Positions 51,917-60,209 of a stretch of DNA of 64,000 nt are shown piece by piece. Below the pieces are notes generated by a model that did no database searches, was not told the origin of the DNA, and saw nothing but the letters and a program-made list of their open reading frames with translations. The number at the start of each line of letters is the position of its first letter. The stretch's first letter is position 1. Source of the stretch: Caldatribacterium sp051549785 (lineage in GTDB: Bacteria > Atribacterota > Atribacteria > Atribacterales > Caldatribacteriaceae); the NCBI RefSeq assembly GCF_051549785.1, contig NZ_CP189974.1, positions 1,903,958 to 1,967,957 of the forward strand, in the 5' to 3' direction. The position numbers were made by a program, and so were the translations under genes.

Positions 51917-52680
51917 GCTTCCACCACCTCCACCATCCCGAAACCCTGGGAGCGTCGCCGGCCAAGACCCAGAACCTGGATATCCCGGAGGTCTTCCGGA
52001 TCCCCCTGAAGCAAGAAATGCCCGCTGAAACAGGTGAAGGTGTACACCCGGGAAGTTTCATTCCGTTCCCGGACAGCGTGTTTCACAACCTCCTTGCGAA
52101 TGGCAAGGGGCTTGAAGGCGAGTTCCCGGTGAAGGCCTCTGCCACGGACTCCCCGAAGGAGTGCATCGGTCTGGTAATTCAGCTCCCGGAGGAATCCTGG
52201 AGAATCCGGAAGAAGTGGCTTTCCGGAGGCATCCTCGATAAGAATGGGAGAGAGGGTTCGGAAATGCACCTCCTCCCCGGCAATTGGCTTTTCCCGCAAT
52301 GGTATAACGGATCTGGGATACAGTAGTGTGAATTTTCCCTTCACGAAGGGGTAAAGGTCCTTGTTCACTACTCCGTTGTAGAAGTCAATGAGCAGCCCCG
52401 GGTCTGAAGTGGAAAAGTAAAGGGCCAGAGGAGACCTCAGGGTTAACCACCCGTCGTCTTTCTGGAAATCCTCTGGACGACACAGAAAACGCACTGCAAA
52501 ACAGAAAGGCTTCGGAGCCTTGTTGTTCCTTCGGTCATCATAGTGGAAAAGCCTCCGGTACCGGTTCTCTCCGGAATTCGAGGACCGCAACGCTTCTTTG
52601 AAGAAACTCATGAAGCAGTTGCGGTACAGCAACGGTACTCGTTCAACCTCAAACTGCACGCGCAAACGCAATACCCTCAC
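51913..52680 (-). CDS. cas6: CRISPR-associated Cas6 crRNA endoribonuclease
   Basis: 255 residues. The C-terminal glycine-rich loop LGLGRRRSQGFGMVEVVEA is the hallmark of Cas6, which cuts the repeat RNA to give the 5' handle of crRNA. The N-terminal RAMP half begins VLRLRVQFEVERVP. A likely catalytic histidine is in RLFHYDDRR near 44. GTG 52680 is the first in-frame start; TTG 52671 is an alternative. It leads the cas operon, 88 bases after the WYL regulator. Confidence 0.9.
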   Translation of the reverse strand: MRVLRLRVQFEVERVPLLYRNCFMSFFKEALRSSNSGENRYRRLFHYDDRRNNKAPKPFCFAVRFLCRPEDFQKDDGWLTLRSPLALYFSTSDPGLLIDFYNGVVNKDLYPFVKGKFTLLYPRSVIPLREKPIAGEEVHFRTLSPILIEDASGKPLLPDSPGFLRELNYQTDALLRGVRGRGLHRELAFKPLAIRKEVVKHAVRERNETSRVYTFTCFSGHFLLQGDPEDLRDIQVLGLGRRRSQGFGMVEVVEA

Positions 52681-52768
52681 CCCCCCTTTCTTTCAAAAGA
52701 CCCAAGGCAGCCAGGCTCACCACCACACTGCCTCACAGCCTCAGTTCCAATGGTACCAGCATCCGGTG

Positions 52769-53785
52769 TCATTTTCTGTCCCCGTGATACATTTTCTGCA
52801 ACTTCTGAATTTCCTCCTGAATACTCTCCCGCAAGGTTTCAGGTTCAAGAACCTCGGCATGGGCACCGTATCCCAGAACCCAGCGCTTGATTTCCTCGGG
52901 ATTTGCCCAGACGGTGAAAACAATACCTCCATCCAGGAGTTCCTCGATTTCCTGGCTGGGATGCCAGACGCGTTCCCTGATCCAAGCAGCCTGGTACGCG
53001 TCAAAACGAACGCGTATCCTCACCCTTTCTCCCCGGTACATGCGGAAGGCACTCTCCAGATACCGCTGAGGGGAAAAGTCCTGAGGGTACGAAAAACTCT
53101 CCTGGAGGACCTCCACCCATCGCACCCGGTCCAGAGCAAAGTCCCGGATCTCGCCGCGGAGATGGCAGAACCCACAGAAGTACCACACCCCCTCGAAGTT
53201 GTAGAGATGGTACGGGTCTACTTTCCGTTCGCTCTCAGTGCGAGAGGACAAACCGTAGTAGCGAATCAGGATACGCCGCCTCTGGGTTATGGCCTGGAAA
53301 ACCTTGCCAAAGGTCTCGCGCACATCCACCCGCATGGCAAGGGGAGTGAGCAAGGGGGAGAGGAACATGTCAAACTCCTGGGGGTTCATCTTCAGGCCTT
53401 CCGGAAGCATCAGTTTCAATTTCTCTCCGAGTCTGTGCAGGGCGTCTTCAAGTGGCGTGCCTCTGAACTGCCTGGTAAGATTCAGAAAGATAAAGAGCGC
53501 CAGGGCTTCTCCCTCGGTAAGATGCAGAAAGGGCATGGACCAGGGCTTTTCGAGGTAATAGCCCCTGCGTTGCCTGTCGTAGGCTATGGGTGCGCTGAAG
53601 TCGTCTCTCAGCGCTTCGACGTACCGTTTCACCGTGCGGGGACTGACTTCAAGGAGTTCTGCTAACCGGGTGACACCTGGGTAACTCTCCCTCTGGAGTT
53701 CCTGCAGGAGACAGTACAGCCGGAAAAGGAGGGAACGCCTGGAAAAAACACTCCGGTACAGGTGAGATTCTCTTCCTTCCCCAAT
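52769..53785 (-). CDS. WYL-domain transcriptional regulator (probably of the cas operon)
   Basis: 338 residues if translation begins at ATT 53785. The first 60 residues form a helix-turn-helix (LLFRLYCLLQELQRESYPGV, then LAELLEVSPRTVKRYVEALR), and residues 180-280 form the WYL domain (DPYHLYNFEGVWYFCGFCHL). No ATG, GTG or TTG exists in this frame between an upstream TGA and GTG 53632, which would cut off the HTH. ATT sits seven bases after GGAGG, and the promoter at 53815-53843 puts transcription near 53808. WYL proteins bind nucleic acids or nucleotides and often regulate CRISPR operons; here it lies upstream of cas6. Confidence 0.82.
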   Translation of the reverse strand: MGEGRESHLYRSVFSRRSLLFRLYCLLQELQRESYPGVTRLAELLEVSPRTVKRYVEALRDDFSAPIAYDRQRRGYYLEKPWSMPFLHLTEGEALALFIFLNLTRQFRGTPLEDALHRLGEKLKLMLPEGLKMNPQEFDMFLSPLLTPLAMRVDVRETFGKVFQAITQRRRILIRYYGLSSRTESERKVDPYHLYNFEGVWYFCGFCHLRGEIRDFALDRVRWVEVLQESFSYPQDFSPQRYLESAFRMYRGERVRIRVRFDAYQAAWIRERVWHPSQEIEELLDGGIVFTVWANPEEIKRWVLGYGAHAEVLEPETLRESIQEEIQKLQKMYHGDRK

Positions 53786-53814
53786 GCTCTCACCTCCCTG
53801 GGAGTTTCAACGCC

Positions 53815-53843
53815 ATGGTAGCAAAACACCTCCAAAGGAGCAA
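53815..53843 (-). promoter_or_regulatory. Promoter of the WYL regulator
   Basis: Minus strand: TTGCTC (53843-53838), 17 bp, TACCAT (53820-53815). The start of transcription is expected near 53808, leaving about 23 bases before the AUU start. It is divergent from the DUF72 promoter, whose -35 begins at 53845. Confidence 0.55.
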
Positions 53844-53844
53844 G

Positions 53845-53873
53845 TTGCCTCACGCCTCGGAAGGTACTATACT
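53845..53873 (+). promoter_or_regulatory. Promoter of the DUF72-SDR-cyclase-zwf operon
   Basis: TTGCCT (53845-53850), 17 bp, TATACT (53868-53873). Transcription is expected to start near 53880, with AGGAAGG as ribosome site before GTG 53895. It lies back to back with the WYL promoter, one base apart. Confidence 0.7.
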
Positions 53874-53894
53874 CTCCTCAGGAAGGTGACACCG

Positions 53895-54803
53895 GTGTTC
53901 CATGTGGGGACCTGTTCGTGGACCGATCGGACGTTGATTGAGGAGAGCGATTTCTACCCCAAAACCGTTCAGACTCCGGCAGAGCGTCTCCGTTTCTATG
54001 CGGAGCACTTCGACACTGTAGAGGTGGATGCCACGTTCTATGCTTTCCCTTCTGAACGGAATGCGGTTCTCTGGGCTCAACGAACCCCACCCTCGTTCCT
54101 TTTCAACATCAAAGCCCTGTCCCTTTTCACTTTCCACCGCACGCCGCAGAAAAGCCTTCCCCTCTTCCTCCTCAAGGCTCTTCCAGATTCGGAGAAAGCA
54201 TCAGAGGAACTCTCTGCCCGGGACCTCCCCCTTTCCTGGCTTTCGGAAGCGCTTCAAGCATTCCTGCAAACCCTTGCCCCCCTCAGGGAAGCGGGAAAAC
54301 TCGGGTACATCCTCTTCCAGTTCCCTCCCTGGTTTCGCCCAGAGGAGAAAACCCGGGAATACCTCCGGTGGCTGCGACACCACACCGAGGGCCACACCGT
54401 AGCCATTGAGTTTCGCCACCGAAGCTGGGTCACCCCGGCAAACCTCATCCAGACCCTGAACCTCCTCAGGGACCTCGATTTCTCCTTTGTGTGCGTCGAT
54501 GAGCCCGACCTTCCCTGGACGGTCCCTCCCCTCTGCGAGCAAACGAGCTCCATAGCGGTGGTGCGTTTCCACGGGAGAAACAGGGAAGCCTGGCAAACGA
54601 AAAACCTTCCGGTGTGGGAGAAATTCCGCTACCTCTATTCCACCGAAGAACTCCGGGAATGGCGGGAGAAAATCCTCTCCAAATTTCCCGAGGGAACAGA
54701 GGTCTTTGTGATGTTCAACAACTGCTACCGGGACTTTGCGGTGCGGAATGCTCTGGAAATGAAAAAGCTCCTGCAGGGAGATGATGTTCATGTTCACGTA
54801 TGA
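53895..54803 (+). CDS. DUF72 (YecE-like) family protein
   Basis: 302 residues, TIM-barrel-like. HVGTCSWTDRTLIEE near 3 and FYAEHFDTVEVDATFYAFPS near 37 are the family signatures; later FNIKALSLFTFHR near 78 and RFHGRN near 228. Function is not established, though a role in nucleic-acid or Fe-S chemistry has been suggested for relatives. Start at GTG 53895 is preferred because the transcript begins near 53880 and AGGAAGG is then well spaced. It overlaps the SDR gene by 14 bases, so they are translated together. Confidence 0.85.
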   Translation: MFHVGTCSWTDRTLIEESDFYPKTVQTPAERLRFYAEHFDTVEVDATFYAFPSERNAVLWAQRTPPSFLFNIKALSLFTFHRTPQKSLPLFLLKALPDSEKASEELSARDLPLSWLSEALQAFLQTLAPLREAGKLGYILFQFPPWFRPEEKTREYLRWLRHHTEGHTVAIEFRHRSWVTPANLIQTLNLLRDLDFSFVCVDEPDLPWTVPPLCEQTSSIAVVRFHGRNREAWQTKNLPVWEKFRYLYSTEELREWREKILSKFPEGTEVFVMFNNCYRDFAVRNALEMKKLLQGDDVHVHV

Positions 54804-55563
54804 CTTCTCTGGGAAGAACGTGGTGGTGACCGGTGGGGCCCAGGGGATAGGCAAGGCTGTGGCACAGGCCTTTCTTTCGGCTCATGCCTGGGTCTCGGTG
54901 TGGGACGTGGACGAGGAAGCCCTTCGGGAACTCGGGGAAGAATGGGTGGAATGGAGGGACCGGCTGCTTCTGGTGGTCTGCGACGTCTCAAAAGAACCCG
55001 AGGTCCGGAGGGCCAGGGAAGCTGTGGAACGGGAAGCACGTGCGGTGGATGTTCTGGTGAATAACGCAGGGATTTTCCTCTCAAAGCCCCTCGAGGAACT
55101 CACGGAAAACGAATGGGACCGGGTTCTGGGAGTCAACCTCAAGGGGATGTTCCTCGTCACCAAACACCTTCTCCCCCTCTTTCGGGAAGGCGGGGCCATC
55201 ATCACCATCGCTTCAACCCGGGCGCTCATGTCTGAGCCCCACACCGAAGCCTATTCGGCCTCAAAGGGAGGAGTTCTCGCTCTCACTCACGCCTTAGCCA
55301 TTTCCCTTGGAGAACGCAGAATCCGGGTCAACGCCATAAGCCCAGGGTGGATTGAAACCTCGCCCTGGAAAAAGAGGGCGCTCCGCCGGGAACCAGAGCT
55401 GCGCCCCATCGACCACCTGCAGCATCCCGCGCAACGCGTGGGAACTCCGGAAGACATCGCAGCAGCCTGTGTATTCCTCGCCTCACCTTCTTCGGGATTC
55501 ATCACCGGAACGAACCTGGTGGTCGATGGAGGGATGACGGTCAAGATGATTTACGCCCCCTGA
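54790..55563 (+). CDS. Short-chain dehydrogenase/reductase (SDR)
   Basis: 257 residues. TGGAQGIGK at 14-22 binds NAD(P), NNAG is at 91-94, S142 precedes the YxxxK motif at 155-159 (YSASK), and the C terminus has SGFITGTNLVVDGG. The protein resembles 3-oxoacyl-ACP or sugar-acid dehydrogenases; its substrate is unknown, but the cyclase-family and G6PDH neighbours hint at a sugar or sugar-acid. ATG 54790 is chosen since AGGGAG is nine bases before it. It overlaps the DUF72 gene by 14 bases. Confidence 0.9.
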   Translation: MFTYDFSGKNVVVTGGAQGIGKAVAQAFLSAHAWVSVWDVDEEALRELGEEWVEWRDRLLLVVCDVSKEPEVRRAREAVEREARAVDVLVNNAGIFLSKPLEELTENEWDRVLGVNLKGMFLVTKHLLPLFREGGAIITIASTRALMSEPHTEAYSASKGGVLALTHALAISLGERRIRVNAISPGWIETSPWKKRALRREPELRPIDHLQHPAQRVGTPEDIAAACVFLASPSSGFITGTNLVVDGGMTVKMIYAP

Positions 55564-55576
55564 AAGGAGGAAAGAG

Positions 55577-56197
55577 ATGGAAATCTTTGACATTTCCCTT
55601 GAGATTTCCGAGGACATGCCCACCTACCGGGGGAGAAAGGAGCGAAGACCCAGGATTGAGCGTATCCGGACCCTACTTGAGGGAGCCAACGAAACCCGTC
55701 TTGTGCTTGACACCCACACCGGAACCCATATGGATGCCCCCCTGCACATGCTCCCCTCGGACATTTCTATCGACAAAATCCCCCTCTCCTCTTGCATGGG
55801 CCCTGCGGTGGTCCTTGAAATCCGCCACCGTCCTGTGATTACCGAGGAGGACCTGAGACCCTTTGACCCGGTGCTCTCTGAGGGACACTTTGTCCTCCTC
55901 AAAACGGAGAACTCCTTCAGCGACCTCTCCCGGGAGGACTTCGTGTACCTCAGTGAGGGAGCGGCTCATTTTCTGGTGGAAAAAAGGCTCAAAGGCGTGG
56001 GCATCGATGCCCTGGGGGTGGAACGGGACCAGCCAGGCCACCCCACCCACCGGGTGCTCCTTGAGAATGGTCTCATCGTGGTCGAAGGTTTACTCCTGCG
56101 CGATATTGCCCCCGGAGGGTACTTCTTCATTGCCCTTCCTCTGAAAATCCGGGGAGGGGATGGAGCTCCGGCCCGGGCGATACTCATCAGGATGTGA
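55577..56197 (+). CDS. Cyclase-family (kynurenine formamidase-like) hydrolase
   Basis: 206 residues. The metal-binding signature is HTGTHMDAPLH near 47-57, with VGIDALGVERDQPGHPTHRV near 140 and GYFFIALPLKIRGGDGAPAR at the C terminus. These zinc hydrolases open amide or lactone bonds, for example kynurenine formamide; the true role here is probably on a sugar lactone or other ester, an inference from the G6PDH neighbour. Start ATG 55577 behind AAAGGAGG. Its stop overlaps the zwf start (GTGA). Confidence 0.87.
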   Translation: MEIFDISLEISEDMPTYRGRKERRPRIERIRTLLEGANETRLVLDTHTGTHMDAPLHMLPSDISIDKIPLSSCMGPAVVLEIRHRPVITEEDLRPFDPVLSEGHFVLLKTENSFSDLSREDFVYLSEGAAHFLVEKRLKGVGIDALGVERDQPGHPTHRVLLENGLIVVEGLLLRDIAPGGYFFIALPLKIRGGDGAPARAILIRM

Positions 56198-57552
56198 TCC
56201 CGGTGCGGACGCTCGTTTTCTTTGGCGCTACGGGCAATCTCTTCACTCGGAAAATTCTCCCTGCCCTGGCTACGTTCTCAGAAGAACAGGAATTGACCGT
56301 TGTGGCCCTGGGGCGCCGCTTCAAAGACAATGCCTCGTACCGGGCCTTTGTCGCTCAGCTCCTTCCCCGTCCCTCTCCTCTCCTTGAGCGCCTCACGTAC
56401 GTTCAGGGCGACCTTGAGAACCCCGGAGAGCTCGCTCTGAAGATTTCGCCCCTTCTTGGGAACGGTCCCCTGTACTTCTACCTCGCCACCCTCCCCTCCC
56501 TCTACCGGGATGCCCTCCACTGCATCGAGGCTCTCGTGCAAGGGAGAACCCCCAAAGACCTCTTTGTGGCCCTGGAAAAACCTTTCGGGAGAGACGAACG
56601 GGATTTCCTCGCCCTTGAGGAAAGCTTGAGGAACGTTTTCCCTGAGGAGCACATCTTCTACGTGGACCACTACCTGGGCAAAGGCACTGTTCAGAACCTC
56701 GTGGTGCTCAAGGCGGAAAATCTCTTTATCGAGCGGCTTCTCTCCCGAGAGTTCGTCCAGGAAGTCCATATTGGGGTCTTCGAAGAGGAGGGCGTTGGGG
56801 AACGGGGGGCTTTCTATGAAGAGACCGGGGCAATCAAGGACATTTTCCAGAACCACCTCTTGCAGCTTTTCACCCTCCTTGCCGTTGACATTCCTCCTCT
56901 GTGCGCTGAGGACCGGAAAGAGTGCCCCCGTTTCTTCTTCCAGCTCTCCCGGGAACGGGCGAGATTACTCTCTCAGGTGCGCCTGCCTGAGAGTCACGAG
57001 GTTCAGCTCGGGCAGTACGCGGGATACCGGGAAGAGGTTCGGAATCTCTCGTCCCTGCGGGAGACCTTCTTCTTTTTCCCGCTCTTCCTCGACACGGAGC
57101 GCTGGAGAGGGGTACCCTTCTATGTGGCAAGCGGCAAAAAAACGGCACAGAAACGCTCGTTCATCGAGGTGATTTTCCGCTCCGTAGTCACGCCGCCTAA
57201 CCGGCTCGTCATTGAGATTCAGCCTGAAGAACGGATTGACCTTGTGGTCTCGGTGCGGAAGCCCCAGAGAGAGCTTGAGTCCACTCCGGTAACACTGAAT
57301 TTCACCTACTCAGGGGCGTTCCAGGCCAGTACCCCAGAGGCCTACGAGAAAATCCTCCACGATTTCTTGCACCACGACCGGACGCTTTTTCCTGACTCCT
57401 CGTTCATCCAGGAAGCCTGGCGCCTCACCGACCGGCTCCTGGAGAACCTCACAACCTACCCTCCCGCGTTCTGCCGTTACCGGGAAGGCATGCTGACCCC
57501 GGAAATCCTCTTCAGGGAGAAGCGGATTCCAGACGAAATGTGCCTCGGATAA
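56194..57552 (+). CDS. zwf: Glucose-6-phosphate 1-dehydrogenase
   Basis: 452 residues, a little shorter than the common 480-510. FFGATGNLFTRKILPAL at the N terminus is the NADP-binding motif, with N in place of the usual D. VALEKPFGRD near 128, the substrate-binding DHYLGKG near 156 (where E is normal after GK) and the catalytic histidine in FQNHLLQLFTLLAVD near 222 follow. The reaction gives 6-phosphogluconolactone and NAD(P)H. The start is GTG 56194, coupled to the cyclase-family gene by a four-base overlap. No lactonase or 6-phosphogluconate dehydrogenase is seen here. The last 41 bases overlap lptC. Confidence 0.88.
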   Translation: MIPVRTLVFFGATGNLFTRKILPALATFSEEQELTVVALGRRFKDNASYRAFVAQLLPRPSPLLERLTYVQGDLENPGELALKISPLLGNGPLYFYLATLPSLYRDALHCIEALVQGRTPKDLFVALEKPFGRDERDFLALEESLRNVFPEEHIFYVDHYLGKGTVQNLVVLKAENLFIERLLSREFVQEVHIGVFEEEGVGERGAFYEETGAIKDIFQNHLLQLFTLLAVDIPPLCAEDRKECPRFFFQLSRERARLLSQVRLPESHEVQLGQYAGYREEVRNLSSLRETFFFFPLFLDTERWRGVPFYVASGKKTAQKRSFIEVIFRSVVTPPNRLVIEIQPEERIDLVVSVRKPQRELESTPVTLNFTYSGAFQASTPEAYEKILHDFLHHDRTLFPDSSFIQEAWRLTDRLLENLTTYPPAFCRYREGMLTPEILFREKRIPDEMCLG

Positions 57553-58102
57553 CACGGAAGAACTCTGGGTGCGCCAGGTCCACGTCGCTTGCAAAGCCCT
57601 CGCTCTCTAAGAAGTGCTCATTGAAGTACGCCCGGACCGGGGAGCGGGTCTGGATGGTCTTTTCGGAGCTAAAGTAGAAGAGTTCTTCGGTTTCAAGGCG
57701 GTCTCCTGAAGAAGACGTCACCACCACACTCCCCCGGAGTCTCACGTTCTTGCGCAGGAGGTTCACATCGGCGGTATGACTCTCAAGCGTTGCCCGGAGC
57801 TCCCCGTCATCCTCAAAAACGAGGATGCGCACCCCCCCTGAACACCTCCCCAAAGTCCCACCCTTGTCGAGCTCCATAGCCTGAGCCTCAAGGACAAAAC
57901 GGAGCACACCCCGCTCCCAACCCCGGATTCGGATTCCCTCGCTCTGGATAGGGAAAGAAACGGGGGTCTCCTCCGGGAGAGTTTCCTGATCCGCCTCCTC
58001 CTCGGGAAAACGGGGTGGGGAAAGCGCAAGGAACAGAAAGACCATGGCGAACCCCACCCCGCACACTACAAGGACAATCAACCACCTATGGCTCAAGCTC
58101 AT
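57512..58102 (-). CDS. lptC: LptC-like lipopolysaccharide-export protein
   Basis: 196 residues. A short N-terminal membrane anchor (HRWLIVLVVCGVGFAMVFLF near 5-24) is followed by a beta-rich domain with repeated strands of the LptC/OstA type, for example VRLRGSVVVTSSSGDRLETE and SEKTIQTRSPVRAYFNEHFL. LptC lies in the inner membrane and takes LPS from LptBFG to LptA, so an outer membrane is likely. ATG 58102 overlaps the upstream gene by 17 bases. The 41-base overlap with zwf on the other strand is unusual but the frame is intact. Confidence 0.75.
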   Translation of the reverse strand: MSLSHRWLIVLVVCGVGFAMVFLFLALSPPRFPEEEADQETLPEETPVSFPIQSEGIRIRGWERGVLRFVLEAQAMELDKGGTLGRCSGGVRILVFEDDGELRATLESHTADVNLLRKNVRLRGSVVVTSSSGDRLETEELFYFSSEKTIQTRSPVRAYFNEHFLESEGFASDVDLAHPEFFRVIRGTFRLESASP

Positions 58103-59801
58103 AGGGCCAGCAGGCAATCCCTCCATCCATAACCTTGACGTCCTTGAACCCCGCATGCCGCAGAATGAGCGAGGCTTCATACCCCCGCAGGCTCACCGCA
58201 CAGAACGTGATAATCTCCTTGTCCTTCGGGAGTTCTCCAAGTCTCTGCGGCAACGTCCCCAGAGGGATGAGAGTGCTCCCGGGAATGCGGACTTTCTCGT
58301 ATTCTCTGGGAGTGCGCACGTCAAGGAGGATGAAATCGTCTCCCCGCTTTCTTTTCCGTTCCACCTCATGGGGTGCAATGCCCACCATTCTCCCTTCGAG
58401 CTTGTTCCGCAGAACATTCGCCGCCACACAAATGTTGTCAATCGCCGAAGCATAGGGAGGGGCATAGGGAAGGTCGAGGCTCGAGAGGTCTTCGACCACA
58501 CCACCGTAGTAGAGCGCTGTGGCAAGGGCGTAAATGCTCTTTGTCACATCGCCCCGCCCAATAATCTGGGCTCCGAGGAGTTTTCCGCTTCGCCGATCGG
58601 CAACGAGTTTCGTGACGACCTGCTTCGCCCCGGGGAAGTAGTGTGCCCTGTCCGGAGCAGGAACAAGGGCGTACTCCGGGTCATACCCGAGCTCCTGGGC
58701 CTGGCGCACGGTGAGACCAGTGCGGGCAATGGTGTACTCGAAGAGCTTGAAAATCACCGAGTTCAGAGCACCTCGGAAGACTTCGTTCCCTCCAGCGATG
58801 TTGATGGCCGCCACCCGGCCCTCTTTATTGGCCAAAGACCCCATGGGCATGTAGGCTGCTTTCCCACAAACGAGATTCTCTATCTCGACACAATCCCCCA
58901 CTGCGTAAATCCAGGGGTCACTTGTGCGCATGAAGCAATCGACCTTGATGCCACCTGTTTCTCCGATGGCAAGACCTGCCCGCTGGGCAAGGTCGGTGTT
59001 GGGGCGAAAACCGGTAGCCACAATGACGAGGTCTGCTTCATAAGCCCCCTTGTCGGTGATGACCCGCTTCACCACACCTCCCTGCCCCTCGAGGACCTCC
59101 ACCCGTTCCCCAACCTTCACCGTCACACCCTGGGACTGGCAGTAACGTCGGACAAGGATGCCCATATCCTCGTCGAGGATGGGGAGAATCTCGGGAAGAA
59201 CCTCGATGACTGTCACCTCAAGTCCGCTTTTCACGAGGCTTTCGGTCATCTCCATCCCGATGAGTCCACCACCGATAATCACGGCTTTCCTGGCGAGCTT
59301 CTCTTTGATAGTCCAGCGGATGGCCTCGGCATCCTCAATCCCGTGGAGGGTGTACACGTGCCCAAGGTCTCTGGCACTGATCGCGGCATCGGGGTGCTCC
59401 AGGTCCACCGCCTTAATTGGCGGGAAAGAGGGCTTTGCCCCGGTGGCAAGAACAAGGTAATCGTAAGGGAAAGAGAGCATCTCGCCGGTGTCAATCCTCC
59501 GGGCCTCAACGACTTTCCTCTCCCGGTCAATCCGGATAGCCTCAGTGCGGTTGTAGACCTTGATACCCTTGGATTTCTCGAAAAATTCCGGGTCTCGAAG
59601 GACCCCCACCGGGGTTTCCATGAGCTCCCGGTATTCCTTCACCTCACCACTCACATAGTACGGAAGCCCGCAGCCTGCATAAGAAAGAAACTTCCCCCGC
59701 TCAATGATGACGATTTCCGCATCCCGATCCAGACGGCGGAGTTTTGCCGCCACCTTCGGCCCGCCAGCAACACCACCGATGATGACTATCCTCTTCCCCA
59801 T
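58086..59801 (-). CDS. CoA-disulfide reductase/NADH oxidase-type flavoenzyme with rhodanese domain
   Basis: 571 residues. FAD-binding VIIGGVAGGPK near 6-16; redox cysteine in FLSYAGCGLPYYV near 37-49; NAD-binding VIIGGGLIGMEMTESL near 155; FAD segment IYAVGDCVEI near 275. The C-terminal 100 residues are a rhodanese domain with active-site cysteine in ITFCAVSLRGY. The enzyme reduces CoA-disulfide or per/polysulfide, protecting against oxidative or sulfur stress, as in thermophilic anaerobes. ATG 59801 is chosen since AGGGGG is then well spaced; ATG 59807 is on the ribosome site. Confidence 0.9.
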   Translation of the reverse strand: MGKRIVIIGGVAGGPKVAAKLRRLDRDAEIVIIERGKFLSYAGCGLPYYVSGEVKEYRELMETPVGVLRDPEFFEKSKGIKVYNRTEAIRIDRERKVVEARRIDTGEMLSFPYDYLVLATGAKPSFPPIKAVDLEHPDAAISARDLGHVYTLHGIEDAEAIRWTIKEKLARKAVIIGGGLIGMEMTESLVKSGLEVTVIEVLPEILPILDEDMGILVRRYCQSQGVTVKVGERVEVLEGQGGVVKRVITDKGAYEADLVIVATGFRPNTDLAQRAGLAIGETGGIKVDCFMRTSDPWIYAVGDCVEIENLVCGKAAYMPMGSLANKEGRVAAINIAGGNEVFRGALNSVIFKLFEYTIARTGLTVRQAQELGYDPEYALVPAPDRAHYFPGAKQVVTKLVADRRSGKLLGAQIIGRGDVTKSIYALATALYYGGVVEDLSSLDLPYAPPYASAIDNICVAANVLRNKLEGRMVGIAPHEVERKRKRGDDFILLDVRTPREYEKVRIPGSTLIPLGTLPQRLGELPKDKEIITFCAVSLRGYEASLILRHAGFKDVKVMDGGIACWPYELEP

Positions 59802-59815
59802 CGCCATCCCCCTCT

Positions 59816-60091
59816 CTATCGGCCCCTGAGTGACCTTACTTCGTTATAGATGGTGCCAAGGCAGAAAAGCGATGCCCCGCCAACGAAAAGCCCAAATCCC
59901 CCGAGAACCCCCCCAAAACCTCCTGCCCAGACGAGGTCCGAAAAGGGTGGTGGAGCAAAGGAAGGCTCCTCCGAGGGAACAGACTGGGTAAGAAATCCCA
60001 TCCATCCCCGGACACCGATAACGGTGAAGACGGCCAAGACCACACCAAGGCACATCACCACAATACCCACAATCCGCAAAAACGTTCCCAT
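59816..60091 (-). CDS. Small membrane protein of unknown function
   Basis: 91 residues with two hydrophobic segments (ILRIVGIVVMCLGVVLAVFTVI-like region near 5-25 and AGGFGGVLGGFGLFVGGASL near 56-75) and a short charged tail. No conserved family recognised. ATG 60091 sits behind GGGGAGAGCA. It is 14 bases upstream of the CoA-disulfide reductase gene and may be co-transcribed with it. Confidence 0.6.
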   Translation of the reverse strand: MGTFLRIVGIVVMCLGVVLAVFTVIGVRGWMGFLTQSVPSEEPSFAPPPFSDLVWAGGFGGVLGGFGLFVGGASLFCLGTIYNEVRSLRGR

Positions 60092-60154
60092 TGCTCTCCC
60101 CTCCCCATTTTTTTCTCCATTCTACTCCAGAAGCGCCAAAGGAAAAAGGCCTCC

Positions 60155-60183
60155 TTGCCTGTCCCGGGAAAAGAGGATAAGAT
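60155..60183 (+). promoter_or_regulatory. Promoter of the membrane-protein gene
   Basis: TTGCCT (60155-60160), 17 bp, TAAGAT (60178-60183), start of transcription near 60190, then a ribosome site GAGGAAGG before ATG 60210. Confidence 0.55.
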
Positions 60184-60209
60184 TAGGAAAAAGAGAGAGG
60201 AAGGTGGAT

